Shown piece by piece: positions 9,477 through 19,287 of a DNA stretch of 64,000 nucleotides. Location of the stretch: the NCBI GenBank assembly GCA_963726785.1, contig CAVSDJ010000004.1, positions 47,236-111,235 on the forward strand, given 5' to 3'. Under the pieces are notes generated by a model. The model saw nothing but the letters and a program-made list of their open reading frames with translations, was not told where the DNA came from and ran no database searches. Position numbers and translations under genes: made by a program. Origin of the DNA: DATEKX01 sp963726785 (GTDB lineage Bacteria; Acidobacteriota; Blastocatellia; UBA7656). The stretch's first letter is position 1. The number at the start of each line of letters is the position of its first letter.

Positions 9477-11912
9477 TTATTCCATCACTGGATTTGAAGT
9501 CGGCACGTCTGCGGGTGGTTGCTGGCCCCAGAGCGGGACTTCCGGTGTGGGCAGATCAGTCTTCGTCGAGCGCTCTTCAATTGCTATCTGCCACACCTCG
9601 TCAACGCTATCAACCGTGTGGATGGTTAACGCTTCCTTCACATCACTGGGCAATTCGACCAGATCTTTGGCGTTGTCTTTCGGTATCACGACAATGCGTA
9701 TGCCTGCGCGATGCGCCGCAAGAAGTTTCTCTTTCACTCCGCCGATTGGCAGTATCTTGCCGCGAAGCGTGATCTCGCCCGTCATCGCCACATCGCGGCG
9801 AATCGCTGATTCCGTGAGCGCCGATACTATTGCGGTAGAAATGGCTATGCCTGCCGATGGGCCGTCTTTCGGTATTGCGCCTTCGGGCACATGCAGATGC
9901 AGATCGTACTTCTTGTGAAAGTCCGGCGAGATTCCCAACTGCTTTACTCTGGAGCGAACGCAAGAGAGCGCCGCGCGCGCCGACTCCTGCATCACTTCGC
10001 CGAGCTTGCCTGTGAGCGTGATGTTGCCGCGCCCCGGCATCAATGAGGCTTCGATGTGCAGCACTTCGCCGCCTACTTCCGTCCACGCCAGCCCGGTCGC
10101 AAGCCCTATTTCGCTCTGGTCTTCAATGGATTGCGGGCGGAAGCGCGTTGGCCCGAGAAGGTCTTTGACCGTTTCGCCGCCGACTGCTTCATGATAATTC
10201 GCAGCGTCATCGGACGTCAGCATACGTCGCGCGAGCTTTCTGAGCACCGAAGCGATTTCGCGCTCAAGATTGCGAACGCCTGCTTCGCGCGTGTAGTACT
10301 GAATGATCGTGCGAACGCCGTCTTCTATGAAATCAATCTGCTCCGCCTTCATGCCGTTCGCTTCGAGTTGCTTCGGCAGCAGATGCCGCATTGCGATTTC
10401 CAGTTTTTCGCGCTCGGTGTAACCGGGCAGCCGGATTATCTCAAGCCGGTCTTGAAGCGCCGCCGGAATCGTGTGCAGGACGTTTGCCGTCGCTATGAAC
10501 ATCACGTTCGACAGATCATACTCAACATCGAGATAGTGATCGTGGAAAGCGAAGTTCTGCTCAGGGTCGAGCACTTCGAGCAATGCCGCAGACGGGTCGC
10601 CGCGAAAATCCATGCCGAGTTTATCAACTTCGTCCAGCATGATGAGCGGGTTCACGGTTCCTGCTTTCTTCATCATCTGGATAATCTGTCCCGGCAGCGC
10701 GCCTATGTAAGTGCGGCGATGCCCGCGAATTTCAGCCTCGTCGCGCACGCCGCCCAAACTCAAACGAACGAACTTGCGTCCCGTGGCTTTCGCGATTGAA
10801 CGACCGAGACTGGTCTTGCCGACGCCGGGCGGGCCTACGAAGCACAAGATGGAACCGCGCGGGCGCTCGACAAGCTGCCGGACGGCGAGGTATTCAAGTA
10901 TTCGCTCTTTGATTTTCTCAAGTCCGTAGTGATCCTGATCGAACACTTCCTGCGCCGTGCGTATGTCGCGCACCTCTTCCGATTTTTCTTTCCATGGAAC
11001 TGCCAGAAGCCAGTCGAGATAATTGCGCGAGACTGTTGATTCGGCAGACATCGGCGGCATCTGTTCGAGACGACGAAGCTCGGTTATCGCCTTCTCGTAA
11101 GCGTCTTTTGACATGCCAGCCGCTTCGATTTTTTGCTTCAACTCTTCAAGCTCGGCCTTTTCGTCTTTGCGGCCAAGCTCTTTATGAATCGCCTTGATCT
11201 TCTCGTTGAGATAATACTCTTTCTGCGCGCGCTCCATCTGTCGTTTGACGCGACCGTGAATGGCGCGATCCACCTGAATCTTTTCAAGCTCGACTTCGAG
11301 CACTTCGACGAGGCGGGCGAATCTCTCTTGAAGCGAGAATATTTCGAGCAGTCCCTGTTTGTCTTCGACCGACACCTTCAGGTTTGAAGCAATCGTATCG
11401 CACAATCGCGCAGGGTCGTCGTTGCGGAGCGCGGCTGTGAGCGTTTCGGGATTGCTCAACTCTGTGGATTGGCGCACGTACTGATCAACGAGCGAGCCGA
11501 CGCGGCCAATCAGCGAGTTAAGGCGCGAGCGAGCCTCTACGGTTTCGGGCTGTTTCCGCAAAGTGGCAAGCCAGTAATCGCCGTTGTCTTCGACGCGCAC
11601 GCTTCGAGCGCGCTCAAGCCCTTCGACCATGACTTTGATGTTGCCGTCGGGCAGGCGCAGGTTGTGCGTAATGCGCGCAATTGTGCCGACCGAGTAGACC
11701 TGCTCAACCGTAGGCTCATCAATCGTCGCGTCGTGCTGCGTTGCGAGAAAGATAGTCTTATCTCCGCGCAGCGCGGCTTCGAGCGCGCGCACAGAGGCGG
11801 GCCGACCGATTACAAAGGCAACTATTGTGTAAGGAAAGACGACCACGTCCCTGATCGGGACCATTGGGCATCTCACTACGTCGCTGGGTGTGCTATCGCT
11901 GAATTCAATCAT
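9477..11912 (-). CDS. lon: ATP-dependent Lon protease
   Basis: Lon is an AAA+ serine protease that degrades damaged and short-lived regulatory proteins in the cytoplasm. The protein has 811 residues, typical for bacterial LonA. The N-terminal substrate domain begins MVPIRDVVVFP. The Walker A motif GPPGVGKTSL is near residue 360, and the Walker B motif is LIMLDEVDK. The catalytic Ser is about residue 686 in PKDGPSAGIA, and the Lys lies in GGVKEKLLAAH. It is complete and uninterrupted. It sits downstream of clpX in the conserved order tig-clpP-clpX-lon. A repeat-like spacer (11930-12003) lies between clpX and lon, so it may have its own promoter. Confidence 0.97.
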   Translation of the reverse strand: MIEFSDSTPSDVVRCPMVPIRDVVVFPYTIVAFVIGRPASVRALEAALRGDKTIFLATQHDATIDEPTVEQVYSVGTIARITHNLRLPDGNIKVMVEGLERARSVRVEDNGDYWLATLRKQPETVEARSRLNSLIGRVGSLVDQYVRQSTELSNPETLTAALRNDDPARLCDTIASNLKVSVEDKQGLLEIFSLQERFARLVEVLEVELEKIQVDRAIHGRVKRQMERAQKEYYLNEKIKAIHKELGRKDEKAELEELKQKIEAAGMSKDAYEKAITELRRLEQMPPMSAESTVSRNYLDWLLAVPWKEKSEEVRDIRTAQEVFDQDHYGLEKIKERILEYLAVRQLVERPRGSILCFVGPPGVGKTSLGRSIAKATGRKFVRLSLGGVRDEAEIRGHRRTYIGALPGQIIQMMKKAGTVNPLIMLDEVDKLGMDFRGDPSAALLEVLDPEQNFAFHDHYLDVEYDLSNVMFIATANVLHTIPAALQDRLEIIRLPGYTEREKLEIAMRHLLPKQLEANGMKAEQIDFIEDGVRTIIQYYTREAGVRNLEREIASVLRKLARRMLTSDDAANYHEAVGGETVKDLLGPTRFRPQSIEDQSEIGLATGLAWTEVGGEVLHIEASLMPGRGNITLTGKLGEVMQESARAALSCVRSRVKQLGISPDFHKKYDLHLHVPEGAIPKDGPSAGIAISTAIVSALTESAIRRDVAMTGEITLRGKILPIGGVKEKLLAAHRAGIRIVVIPKDNAKDLVELPSDVKEALTIHTVDSVDEVWQIAIEERSTKTDLPTPEVPLWGQQPPADVPTSNPVME

Positions 11913-11929
11913 GATTAATACCAGGAGTC

Positions 11930-12003
11930 AGGGGTCAGGGGCTGGGTGTCGGAAAAAAAGGGAAATGAAGGCTGGTCCCTGACTTCCGGCCTCCGGCCCC
12001 TGC
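11930..12003. repeat. imperfect inverted repeat of the CAGGGGTCAGGGGC type
   Basis: The left part reads AGGAGTCAGGGGTCAGGGGC and the right part GGTCCCTGACTTCCGGCC, pairing imperfectly. It fills the spacer between clpX and lon. No U-run follows. Confidence 0.45.
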
Positions 12004-12006
12004 TTG

Positions 12007-13240
12007 TTAACCTGCTTTTTCAAGGACAGGGAAGGTAGCGCGCCGGTTTTCGACCATCTCGCGCGTTACCACGAACTCTTTGACTTTCTTGTTGGAGGGT
12101 AGAATATACATCACGTCCAGCATCAACTCTTCGAGTATCATGCGCAGTCCGCGTGCGCCAACTTTGCGCAGGCACGCCATACGCGCGACGGCTTCGAGCG
12201 AGTCATCATTGAAGCGCAGCTTGACTCCCTCGTACTCGAAAAGTTTTTGATACTGCTTGACGAGCGCGTTCTTTGGCTGAGTCAGTATCTCGACCATCGC
12301 CACTTCGTCAAGCTCGTGTAATGTGCCGCATACTGGCAGGCGTCCTACAAATTCCGGTATCAGCCCGAACTTGATCAGGTCTTCAGGCTCGACCTGCGCC
12401 AGCGTTTCGCTCAAGCGTTGCTTGCGCGCGCTCTTGACGTTGGCGTTAAATCCGAGCGCCTTTTTGCCTATGCGTTTCTCGATCACTTTCTCAAGCCCGA
12501 CGAAAGCCCCGCCGCAGATGAACAGTATGTTGGTTGTGTCTACGGGGAAGAACTCCTGATGCGGATGCTTGCGCCCGCCCTGCGGCGGTACGTTGGCTAC
12601 TGTTCCTTCAAGTATCTTGAGCAATGCCTGCTGCACGCCTTCGCCAGACACATCGCGTGTGATCGAAGGATTTTCATCCTTGCGGCAAATCTTGTCTATC
12701 TCATCAATGTAGATTATGCCGTTTTGCGCGCGCTCGATGTCGCCGTTAGCCGCTTGCAGCAATTTCAATATGATGTTCTCAACGTCTTCGCCTACGTAAC
12801 CGGCTTCGGTCAGTGTCGTCGCGTCAACGATGGTGAAAGGAACGTTGAGCATGCGAGCGAGCGTCTGAGCAAGCAAGCGTTTTGCCTGTGCCCGTCGGCC
12901 CGATGAGCATTATGTTCGACTTTTGAATCTCGATATCGGAAGTGCGTCGCTTGAGCATATCAACGCGCTTGTAGTGTTGATAGACTGCGACCGCGAGTTT
13001 CTTCTTTGTCTCTTCCTGGCCGATGACGTAATCGTCGAGAAATTCCTTGATTTCTATTGGCTTTGGCAGAGGCGGGCGACGGGCAGCAGTTTCCTGCTGT
13101 TGATCATCGGTAATGATTTCGTTGCAGATATCAATGCACTCGTTGCAGATATAAACAGTAGGTCCGGCAATAAGCTTTTTAACTTCATTTTGCGATTTAC
13201 CGCAAAATGAGCAGCGCAATGTGTCGTCGCCTCGTCTCAT
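12007..13240 (-). CDS. clpX: ClpX, ATP-binding unfoldase of the ClpXP protease (one frameshift)
   Basis: ClpX unfolds tagged proteins and feeds them to ClpP. The N-terminal zinc-binding domain has Cys pairs in CSFCGKSQ and CNECIDIC. The Walker A motif is GPTGTGKT, the Walker B IIYIDEIDKI, and there are GYVGEDVE, IPEFVGRLPV and sensor-2 (GARGLRMILEE) motifs. Right after GTGKT the frame shifts at about 12877, within a GCTTGCTT tandem; removing one base joins the halves as KTLLAQTLARM. The whole protein would then have about 410 residues, the normal length. Because both halves are otherwise perfect and clpX sits in its usual place after clpP, I read the shift as a sequencing error. Confidence 0.92.
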
Positions 13241-13299
13241 CCATTCTCCAATCCTGCGGAAATTCTAAATCTCTACTCTGCTCTGGAGGCACTCTGAAA

Positions 13300-13380
13300 C
13301 GATGAATGATGAATGCGAAATGATGAATGACAGAGTGCGCTCTCGTTCATCATTCATAGTTCATCATTCGTCATTCCCTG
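13300..13380. repeat. inverted repeat of the GATGAATGATGAA type
   Basis: ATGAATGATGAATGCG.. on the left and ..TTCATCATTCAT on the right can pair across about 80 bases. The element separates clpX from clpP. The same sequence type recurs inside the repeats at 36541-36671 and 56655-56780, and in part at 25490-25545. Confidence 0.65.
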
Positions 13381-13961
13381 TGTGTTATCACCAGGTCAAT
13401 AAGTCCGTACTCTTTAGCTTGCTCTGCGCTCATGATGCGGTCGCGCTCAACGTCACGCTCGATGACCTCAAGCGACTGCCCGCTATGCTTGGCAAGAATT
13501 TCACTTGTAAGCAGGCGCATACGCATAATCTCTTCCGCGTGAATTCTGATGTCTGTCGCCTGTCCCGACAATCCGCCGTGGATCGAAGGCTGATGAATCA
13601 GTATGCGCGAATTCGGCAGCGCGAATCGCTTGCCGTGCGCGCCTGCTGCCAAAAGCATCGCGCCCATCGAAGCGCATTGTCCGACGCATATCGTAGTCAC
13701 ATCAGGACGGATGAATTGCATCGTATCGTAGATTGCCATGCCAGCCGTGATCGAACCGCCCGGACTGTTGATGTAAAGCGATATATCTCGATCAGGGTCT
13801 TCGGCTTCCAAAAACAAAAGCTGCGCGACTACAAGATTGGCAATCGTATCGTCAATCGGAGTGCCTATGAAAATAATGTTGTCTTTCAAGAGTCGCGAAT
13901 AGATGTCGAATGCGCGCTCACCGCGCGCTGTTTGCTCGACGACCATCGGCACTAGAGCCAT
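13371..13961 (-). CDS. clpP: ClpP, proteolytic subunit of ATP-dependent Clp protease
   Basis: ClpP forms the barrel-shaped serine protease of ClpXP and ClpAP. From the ATG at 13961 (MALVPMVVEQ, with AAGGAGAATG upstream) the protein has 196 residues, the normal length; the in-frame ATG at 14024 adds an unlikely extension. The catalytic Ser lies in GQCASMGAMLL, the His in ILIHQPS and the Asp in ERDRIMS. It lies between tig and clpX, as in many bacteria. Confidence 0.96.
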   Translation of the reverse strand: MALVPMVVEQTARGERAFDIYSRLLKDNIIFIGTPIDDTIANLVVAQLLFLEAEDPDRDISLYINSPGGSITAGMAIYDTMQFIRPDVTTICVGQCASMGAMLLAAGAHGKRFALPNSRILIHQPSIHGGLSGQATDIRIHAEEIMRMRLLTSEILAKHSGQSLEVIERDVERDRIMSAEQAKEYGLIDLVITHRE

Positions 13962-14144
13962 GCGTGATTCATTCTCCTTGTGAAACTGATCGGTCACGCA
14001 AGTATTATACTTGGCTATGTCCATTGCGGGAAGTTACTTTTTTGTTGTGGCAATGAGGGACCCGATTTTAAGCCGCGAACTCGAACTCTCAATATCATCT
14101 TTGGGGAAGCTGCTGAAAGTCAAAGGCCGCTTGTAAAACTAACC

Positions 14145-15530
14145 CTACCCCTCTGCTTGCTCACCCTCGCCGGTTGCCGCATCAGCCCCGCTCAAACCTT
14201 CAATCTCTATCGTTTCAATTTCAGCGGAAGCTATTACAAGATCAAGGGCTTTGCGGTTTCTGACCTGCAATTTGATACTATCGAGCGCCCCTTCCTTTGT
14301 CAAGCGTGCCTTCAGAGCGGCTACTGTCTGATTCATGTTCGCGGCATAGTGCTCAATCTCGTGATTTAACTCTTCTTCACTGACTTCGATATTTTCGACT
14401 TCGGCTATGCGGTCGAGAATAAAAGTGCCGCGCACTTCGCGCTCGGCGCGTTCGCGCTGGCCCTCGCGTATGCCTTCCCAGTCAATCTGCAATTTGCGCG
14501 GATCCATGCCCTGATTGGCAAGCTGGCTCACCAGCGTATTCAACCGTGAATCCATCTGTTTCTCTACGACAAATTCGGGAACAGGGAAACGATTGCGATC
14601 AACGAGCGCTTCCATCACAGTCGAGCGAAATTCGGATTCAGTCCTGTTTTCCGCTTCGCGTTCAAGCGTCGAGCGAATATGCGCGCGCAACTCGTCGAGC
14701 GTTTTGAAATCCTCGCCAACGCTTTGAGCGAACTCGTCGTCGGCTGTGGGCAATTCTTTGACGCGCACTCCAGTCACATCAGCAGTGTAATCGAAACGGC
14801 GACCGGCGAAGTGTTCAGGCTTGTAATCTTCAGCATACGCGACGCTGAAGGTCTTGGTGTCGCCGGGGCGGGCATCTGTGAGCGCTTCCGAGAATTCTTT
14901 GAGCACTCCATCTCCGCCTATCTCTATCTCCATGTCTTCCTGCTTGACCTCTTCGCTCTCCGGCTTGCTTTGTTCGGCCTGCTGCTCTTCGGCTTTATCT
15001 GCTGCCGGTTCCGGGCGGCCTGTCAAAGTAGCGGTCACTATGTCGCCCGCTTGAGCGCCTCGATCTTCAACGGGCACAAGCTCGGCCTGCTGCCCGCGCA
15101 AACGCTCGACGGTCTGATCAACGTCTTCGTCTCTTATTTTGTAGACGCGCTTTTTGAGCGGAAGCTCTTTATAGTTAGACAGATCAATTTCCGGTTTGAC
15201 TTCGATTGTGAAGGTCACATCTATTGATTCATCATCGCCGAATTTCAGATCTTCAATGGCAGGCTCGCCTATAACTTTCAAATCCTTTTCGCGTATGGCG
15301 TCGCCGAGCGTGTGCGGCAAAAGATGCGCGAGTACCTCGTCGCGCAGTTCTTTGCGGAAGCGAGTTTTGACGACGGACTTGGGCACGTGGCCGCGACGGA
15401 AGCCGGGAATATTGACCTGGCGAGCAAGGTTGGTCGCAACTTTTTCAGTCTCTTCGCGAACGACTTCGCCGGGTATTTCGATTCGCAATTGTTTCTTGCA
15501 TTGTTCCTGATCGGTAACGGTTATGTTCAT
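14145..15530 (-). CDS. tig: trigger factor, ribosome-associated chaperone
   Basis: Trigger factor binds the ribosome exit tunnel and shields new chains. The N-terminal ribosome-binding domain has the signature GFRRGHVP at residues 43-50. An FKBP-type peptidyl-prolyl isomerase-like domain follows (about 150-245), then a helical C-terminal chaperone domain. The protein has 461 residues, slightly longer than the usual 430-450. The extra length includes a Glu/Gln-rich insert (about residues 173-199, EPAADKAEEQQAEQSK) within the FKBP domain. It is first in the tig-clpP-clpX-lon-engB run, with tRNA-Leu just upstream. Confidence 0.96.
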   Translation of the reverse strand: MNITVTDQEQCKKQLRIEIPGEVVREETEKVATNLARQVNIPGFRRGHVPKSVVKTRFRKELRDEVLAHLLPHTLGDAIREKDLKVIGEPAIEDLKFGDDESIDVTFTIEVKPEIDLSNYKELPLKKRVYKIRDEDVDQTVERLRGQQAELVPVEDRGAQAGDIVTATLTGRPEPAADKAEEQQAEQSKPESEEVKQEDMEIEIGGDGVLKEFSEALTDARPGDTKTFSVAYAEDYKPEHFAGRRFDYTADVTGVRVKELPTADDEFAQSVGEDFKTLDELRAHIRSTLEREAENRTESEFRSTVMEALVDRNRFPVPEFVVEKQMDSRLNTLVSQLANQGMDPRKLQIDWEGIREGQRERAEREVRGTFILDRIAEVENIEVSEEELNHEIEHYAANMNQTVAALKARLTKEGALDSIKLQVRNRKALDLVIASAEIETIEIEGLSGADAATGEGEQAEG

Positions 15531-15559
15531 AATTGGTCATTAGTCAGTGGTCATTATAA

Positions 15560-15641
15560 TGCCGGGGGCGGGACTTGAACCCGCACGCCTTGCGGCACAG
15601 GCTTCTAAGACCTGCGTGTCTGCCAGTTCCACCACCCCGGC
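15560..15641 (-). tRNA. tRNA-Leu (anticodon UAG)
   Basis: On the minus strand the acceptor GCCGGGG pairs with the 3' CCCCGGC and is followed by discriminator A. The D-arm contains TGGCAGAC. The anticodon stem CAGGT/GCCTG carries the loop CTTAGAA, so the anticodon is TAG, reading CUA. A long variable arm (TGCCGCAAGGCG) marks a class II tRNA, and the T-loop is GGTTCAAGTCC. The length is 82 bases with no encoded CCA. It lies 30 bases upstream of tig on the same strand. Confidence 0.95.
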
Positions 15642-15760
15642 TCTGATCGCTGAGCGATATCATGATTTCAATTTCTCGCGTCAGCGAGACAATTAACATA
15701 ATCGAAACCAGAGTCCATTTGCAACTTCTACTTACATATATGATTGGCCGCACAGGTAGG

Positions 15761-15844
15761 ATTCACCGCAGAGACGCAGAGATTACGCAGAATGAAGATA
15801 TCAACCTCTGCGCCCTTCTCGTACTCCGCGCCTCTGCGGTGAAT
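15761..15844. repeat. inverted repeat of the TTCACCGCAGAGACGCAGAG type (copy 1)
   Basis: ATTCACCGCAGAGACGCAGAG on the left and CGCGCCTCTGCGGTGAAT on the right pair across about 45 bases, followed by TTTTTCT. Three more copies lie at 36541-36671, 56655-56780 and 59049-59149. It lies between tRNA-Leu and the 3' end of the Tat-signal gene. The following U-run means this copy could act as a terminator on the plus strand. Confidence 0.75.
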
Positions 15845-15862
15845 TTTTCTCTTAGTGCAATA

Positions 15863-16834
15863 CTAAGAACAGGCGTTGACGCCTGGAATGAGCGGTCTGA
15901 CGTAAGCGCCTTGTGTGTCTTCGTAGGGAAACACGTGGTTTGTCACAAGCGTATCTACGCGAAGCCCCGACGGCAGAGGTATGAATCCCATCCCGCCGCT
16001 GACTACCATCGGATTGAATGTTGACTTCAAGTCGTTTGGTTTCGGATTTGGCTCGACCGACGTATCGAGGACGAATCCCGGGCCTGCCAGAAAAGCGTCG
16101 AACGAGAGCGCATCAGAAGCCGGTACGATTCTGGTCGTGATGGTGTTAAGCTCGCCCGCGTTGCGCAAGTTGGTTGGGCCGAGCGCGAATTCACTGCCGC
16201 CGTTGCCTTCGTTGTCCAGAATACGGTCGTAGTCGTAATTGTATGTGAAATCGAGCACGCCATTGACATTAGGCTCGGCCAGCGGGCTGCCCACGATCAC
16301 TACGATTGGAAGCCCTAGTGTAAGCGCGTCGGCTGGCGGGTTTGGAAGCGTCTTGTCTTCGCCCAAAAGATTAAGCGTGTGCCTGTCATAATAAAAGACT
16401 CCCATTCTGGCGATGCTCAACGTTATGAGCCAGAATTGATAGGCTGCATTAACTACCACTTCCTGATAATCAGGAGAGAAAGCGGTCTTTGGGTTCGTTC
16501 CCGGAATTCTGTGGACGGTCGGCCTGCGAGGTAAATTCTCCATGTGGAAACGAAGCGAAGCTTTGTTTGACGCTTTGTTCCACTTCACATCGGCAAAAGC
16601 GTTCCGCACGCCGGAAGCGAAATCAACTACCTGATCGCCCGGCACAGGCCCGATGCCTCTGATTAGTTTCACGCGAACCTGCCCCTGACCATTTCCTATC
16701 TCGTTTATCGGGCCGCCTCGCTGGCTTCGACCTATTATCGGCAATCCGGCCAGTGTGCCCGCCGCAAGCGTCGCCGTCTTCAGAAAGTTTCTTCTGCCAT
16801 TGTTACTGTGCATTCTCTGTTCGTTGCTTTTCAT
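15863..16834 (-). CDS. Tat-exported protein of unknown function
   Basis: The start ATG at 16834 is preceded by AAAAAAGGAGACGATT. The N-terminus has a twin-arginine signal (NNGRRNFLKTATLAAGTLAG), so the folded protein is moved across the inner membrane. The mature part of about 290 residues is rich in beta-type sequence, with no catalytic motif I recognise. It has Asn/Asp-rich turns (NYDYDRILDNEGNGG) and a C-terminal region ending PLIPGVNACS. The small CxxC protein gene lies 32 bases upstream on the same strand, so the two are probably cotranscribed. I do not recognise the family and assign no function. Confidence 0.7.
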   Translation of the reverse strand: MKSNEQRMHSNNGRRNFLKTATLAAGTLAGLPIIGRSQRGGPINEIGNGQGQVRVKLIRGIGPVPGDQVVDFASGVRNAFADVKWNKASNKASLRFHMENLPRRPTVHRIPGTNPKTAFSPDYQEVVVNAAYQFWLITLSIARMGVFYYDRHTLNLLGEDKTLPNPPADALTLGLPIVVIVGSPLAEPNVNGVLDFTYNYDYDRILDNEGNGGSEFALGPTNLRNAGELNTITTRIVPASDALSFDAFLAGPGFVLDTSVEPNPKPNDLKSTFNPMVVSGGMGFIPLPSGLRVDTLVTNHVFPYEDTQGAYVRPLIPGVNACS

Positions 16835-16865
16835 AATCGTCTCCTTTTTTGTGTCCTCAGTCGGA

Positions 16866-17135
16866 TTAGTTTCTTTCGGTGTAGATGGATAATGAGTTGA
16901 GACAGATAAGCAGTCGCTCAGGGCCTTCTTCTATGCAATGAACCCTCCCCGAATATGTCCATTGATAAAGGGTCGGTGTTTCTATGTCGGCAAGGATTGC
17001 TGCCGATTCCGGTGTAATCATCCAGCCCTGCTGGCCGCACTCGGCGCACCACCTGAGCTGCACGGTTTCGCCGCGAGCTATCTCAATCGTCTGGCGCGTG
17101 CGTATCTTTATCTGTATTCGCTTTATCTTTACCAA
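16866..17135 (-). CDS. small protein with one CxxC pair, unknown function
   Basis: This is a short protein of about 89 residues. I chose the TTG at 17135 because GGGAGAG lies just upstream; the open frame extends to 17213. It begins with a basic beta-like stretch (VKIKRIQIKIRTRQTIEI), then WCAECGQQGWMITPESA with one Cys pair, and ends ..EGPERLLICLNSL. A single CxxC could bind a metal as a dimer or be redox active. It is probably cotranscribed with the Tat-exported protein and lies divergent from the winged-helix regulator at 17311. The function is not known. Confidence 0.55.
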   Translation of the reverse strand: MVKIKRIQIKIRTRQTIEIARGETVQLRWCAECGQQGWMITPESAAILADIETPTLYQWTYSGRVHCIEEGPERLLICLNSLSIYTERN

Positions 17136-17310
17136 GTTCTCTCCCTCGCGCCCCGAAGTCCAGGCGAGGCGTTTTGCAATCTTTATTGCCCCGGTGATAA
17201 ACTCTGCACCCAACTCAATGAGCGGGTTTGAGCACTGGCAGTATCAGCTCGGAGCCGAGAAAAAATCCTAAAAAGGAACCTAAAAAAATCCAAAAATATA
17301 CAAAAACGCT

Positions 17311-19287
17311 ATGAGTGATACCTTGAGCACCCACCAGTCCAATGCCGACCAGCCGAACCGTCCCGCGTACGAGTTCGGCTCGTTTCGCCTGGATGTCGCC
17401 AAGCGGATTTTGCTGCGCGAAGGTCAGACGGTCGCTCTTACTCAGAGATTGTTTGAGACTCTGCTGGCGCTGGTGGAAAACAGCGGGCGAGTGATCGCAA
17501 AAGATGAATTGATGACAAGGCTGTGGCCCGACACTGTAGTCGAAGAGGCCAATCTTACGGTCAACATCTCTGCGCTGAGAAAAATTCTCGGTGAAACAGC
17601 AGGCGAGCATCGCTACATAGCGACGATTCCGGGTCGCGGTTATCAATTCGTCGCGCGCGTGCGGCAGGCGGACGAAGAACGACCCCGTCTGATATTAGAA
17701 AAATTAACGAGCGCGGAAATCATCATCGAAGAGCACGAAGACCTGAACGCAGAGCAGACTGCCGAGATCGGAATTTCGACTGTGCGGCTTTCTCGCCGAA
17801 GACTGAAAATCGCTGTGGCTTGTGGGGTCGGGCTTTTACTGGTTTGCGCTTTTTTATACTTTCGTTTCGCAGGCGGCAGCCGCACGGCGGGAACCGGCGC
17901 GATGCCCAGATCAATAGCCGTTCTTCCGTTCAAGATGCTGGATGGAAAAAAATCGGATGAATACAGAGGCGTTGGGATGGCCGATGCGCTGATTACCAAA
18001 CTTGGCGGCCTCAAACAAATCAACGTGCGGCCTACGAGCGCAGTGCTGAAATATGCGGGATTGGATCAGGACCCTGTAGTCGCTGGTCGAGAACTTAACG
18101 TCGAGGCCGTGCTCGAAGGAAGCATAAGAGAATCGGGTAACACTGTGCGCATAACGGCGCAACTTGTCAGCGTCGAGACTGGGCTTCCGATCTGGACTGA
18201 TAAATTTGATGAGAGCCTCGCAAATGTTTTTGCCATCGAAGACCGCGTATCTGCAAAGGTGGCCGACGCGATAACAATCAATCTGACGAGCGAAGAAAAA
18301 CAGCGACTCGCCAGACGCTACACTGATAATTTCGAGGCGTATCAAGAGTATTTGAAAGGCCGATTCTATGCGAGTCGCAGAACGCCGGAAACACTAAAGA
18401 CGGGCATAGAGCATTTCAACCGCGCCATAGAGATAGATTCAAATTTTGCTCTTGCTCATGTTGCGATAGCCGATTCATACGCTCTGCTGGCGCTTCGCGC
18501 TTACAGCGTGCTTTCGCCTCACGATGCGATGCCGCGCGCAAGGTCTGCCGCGCTCAAAGCGCTTGAGATTGACGACGCTTTGGCCGAAGCTCATAACTCG
18601 CTGGCGCAGGTCAAAATGCGATACGAGTGGGACTGGAATGGGGCAGAGCGCGAGTTCAAACGCGCAATCGAACTCAATCCCGGTTACGCTTTTGCTCATC
18701 AAATCTACGCCGATCTTTTATTCATAACGGGGCGCAGCGCGGAAGCGCTTGCCGAAGTAAAGCTGGCGCAAAAAATAGACCCGTCGGCGCTCTCGTTTAG
18801 CGCATCTCATGCGCTCTATCTTTATTACCTCGGGCAATCCGACGAAGCGCTGGCTCAATGCTCGAAGGCGCTCGAAAAAGATCCGAACCTGTACACAACG
18901 CGACTGGTTTCGGCTCTGGCCTACGAGCAAAAAGCAATGCACAAAGAAGCCATAGCCGAAGCGCAAAAGGCTGTCTCTATGATGTCGGGCAGATCAGGCG
19001 AAGCGCTTATCGGATATATCTACGCGAAACAGGGAAGACGCGACAAGGCGCTGGAAATCATCGAACAGTTCAAGCAAGCGGCAAAGCAAAACTATGTTGA
19101 TCCGATTTACATGGCGGTGGTTTATTCCGGTCTTCGGGACGCCGAAGCCGCGCTCATCTGGTTAGAGAAAGCGTACGGCGAACGATCTCCCGCTTTGATA
19201 TATCTCAAGTATGATCCGCGCTACAGCGAGATTCGCGCGCATCCGGGATTTCAAGACCTGTTGCGGCGCTTAGGCTTCGAGCCTTAA
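17311..19287 (+). CDS. CadC-like membrane regulator: winged helix, TolB-like domain, TPRs
   Basis: The protein has 658 residues. The N-terminal OmpR/PhoB-type winged-helix DNA-binding domain covers about residues 20-116 (EFGSFRLDVAKRILLREG, RYIATIPGRGYQFV). One transmembrane helix lies at 165-187. Then comes a TolB/FlgO-like domain (SIAVLPFKMLDGKKSDEYRG, about 200-320), found in such one-component regulators, and five to seven TPRs up to the C-terminus. The layout places the DNA-binding part in the cytoplasm and the TPR sensor outside the inner membrane. It is divergent from the small CxxC/Tat-protein pair, which makes that pair its likely target by position. The signal is unknown. Confidence 0.85.
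   Translation: MSDTLSTHQSNADQPNRPAYEFGSFRLDVAKRILLREGQTVALTQRLFETLLALVENSGRVIAKDELMTRLWPDTVVEEANLTVNISALRKILGETAGEHRYIATIPGRGYQFVARVRQADEERPRLILEKLTSAEIIIEEHEDLNAEQTAEIGISTVRLSRRRLKIAVACGVGLLLVCAFLYFRFAGGSRTAGTGAMPRSIAVLPFKMLDGKKSDEYRGVGMADALITKLGGLKQINVRPTSAVLKYAGLDQDPVVAGRELNVEAVLEGSIRESGNTVRITAQLVSVETGLPIWTDKFDESLANVFAIEDRVSAKVADAITINLTSEEKQRLARRYTDNFEAYQEYLKGRFYASRRTPETLKTGIEHFNRAIEIDSNFALAHVAIADSYALLALRAYSVLSPHDAMPRARSAALKALEIDDALAEAHNSLAQVKMRYEWDWNGAEREFKRAIELNPGYAFAHQIYADLLFITGRSAEALAEVKLAQKIDPSALSFSASHALYLYYLGQSDEALAQCSKALEKDPNLYTTRLVSALAYEQKAMHKEAIAEAQKAVSMMSGRSGEALIGYIYAKQGRRDKALEIIEQFKQAAKQNYVDPIYMAVVYSGLRDAEAALIWLEKAYGERSPALIYLKYDPRYSEIRAHPGFQDLLRRLGFEP

Noticed and set aside
12824..13240. 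Truncated ClpX as a separate short protein
   Set aside because: The following frame continues the same ClpX sequence exactly after one base; two proteins are not needed.
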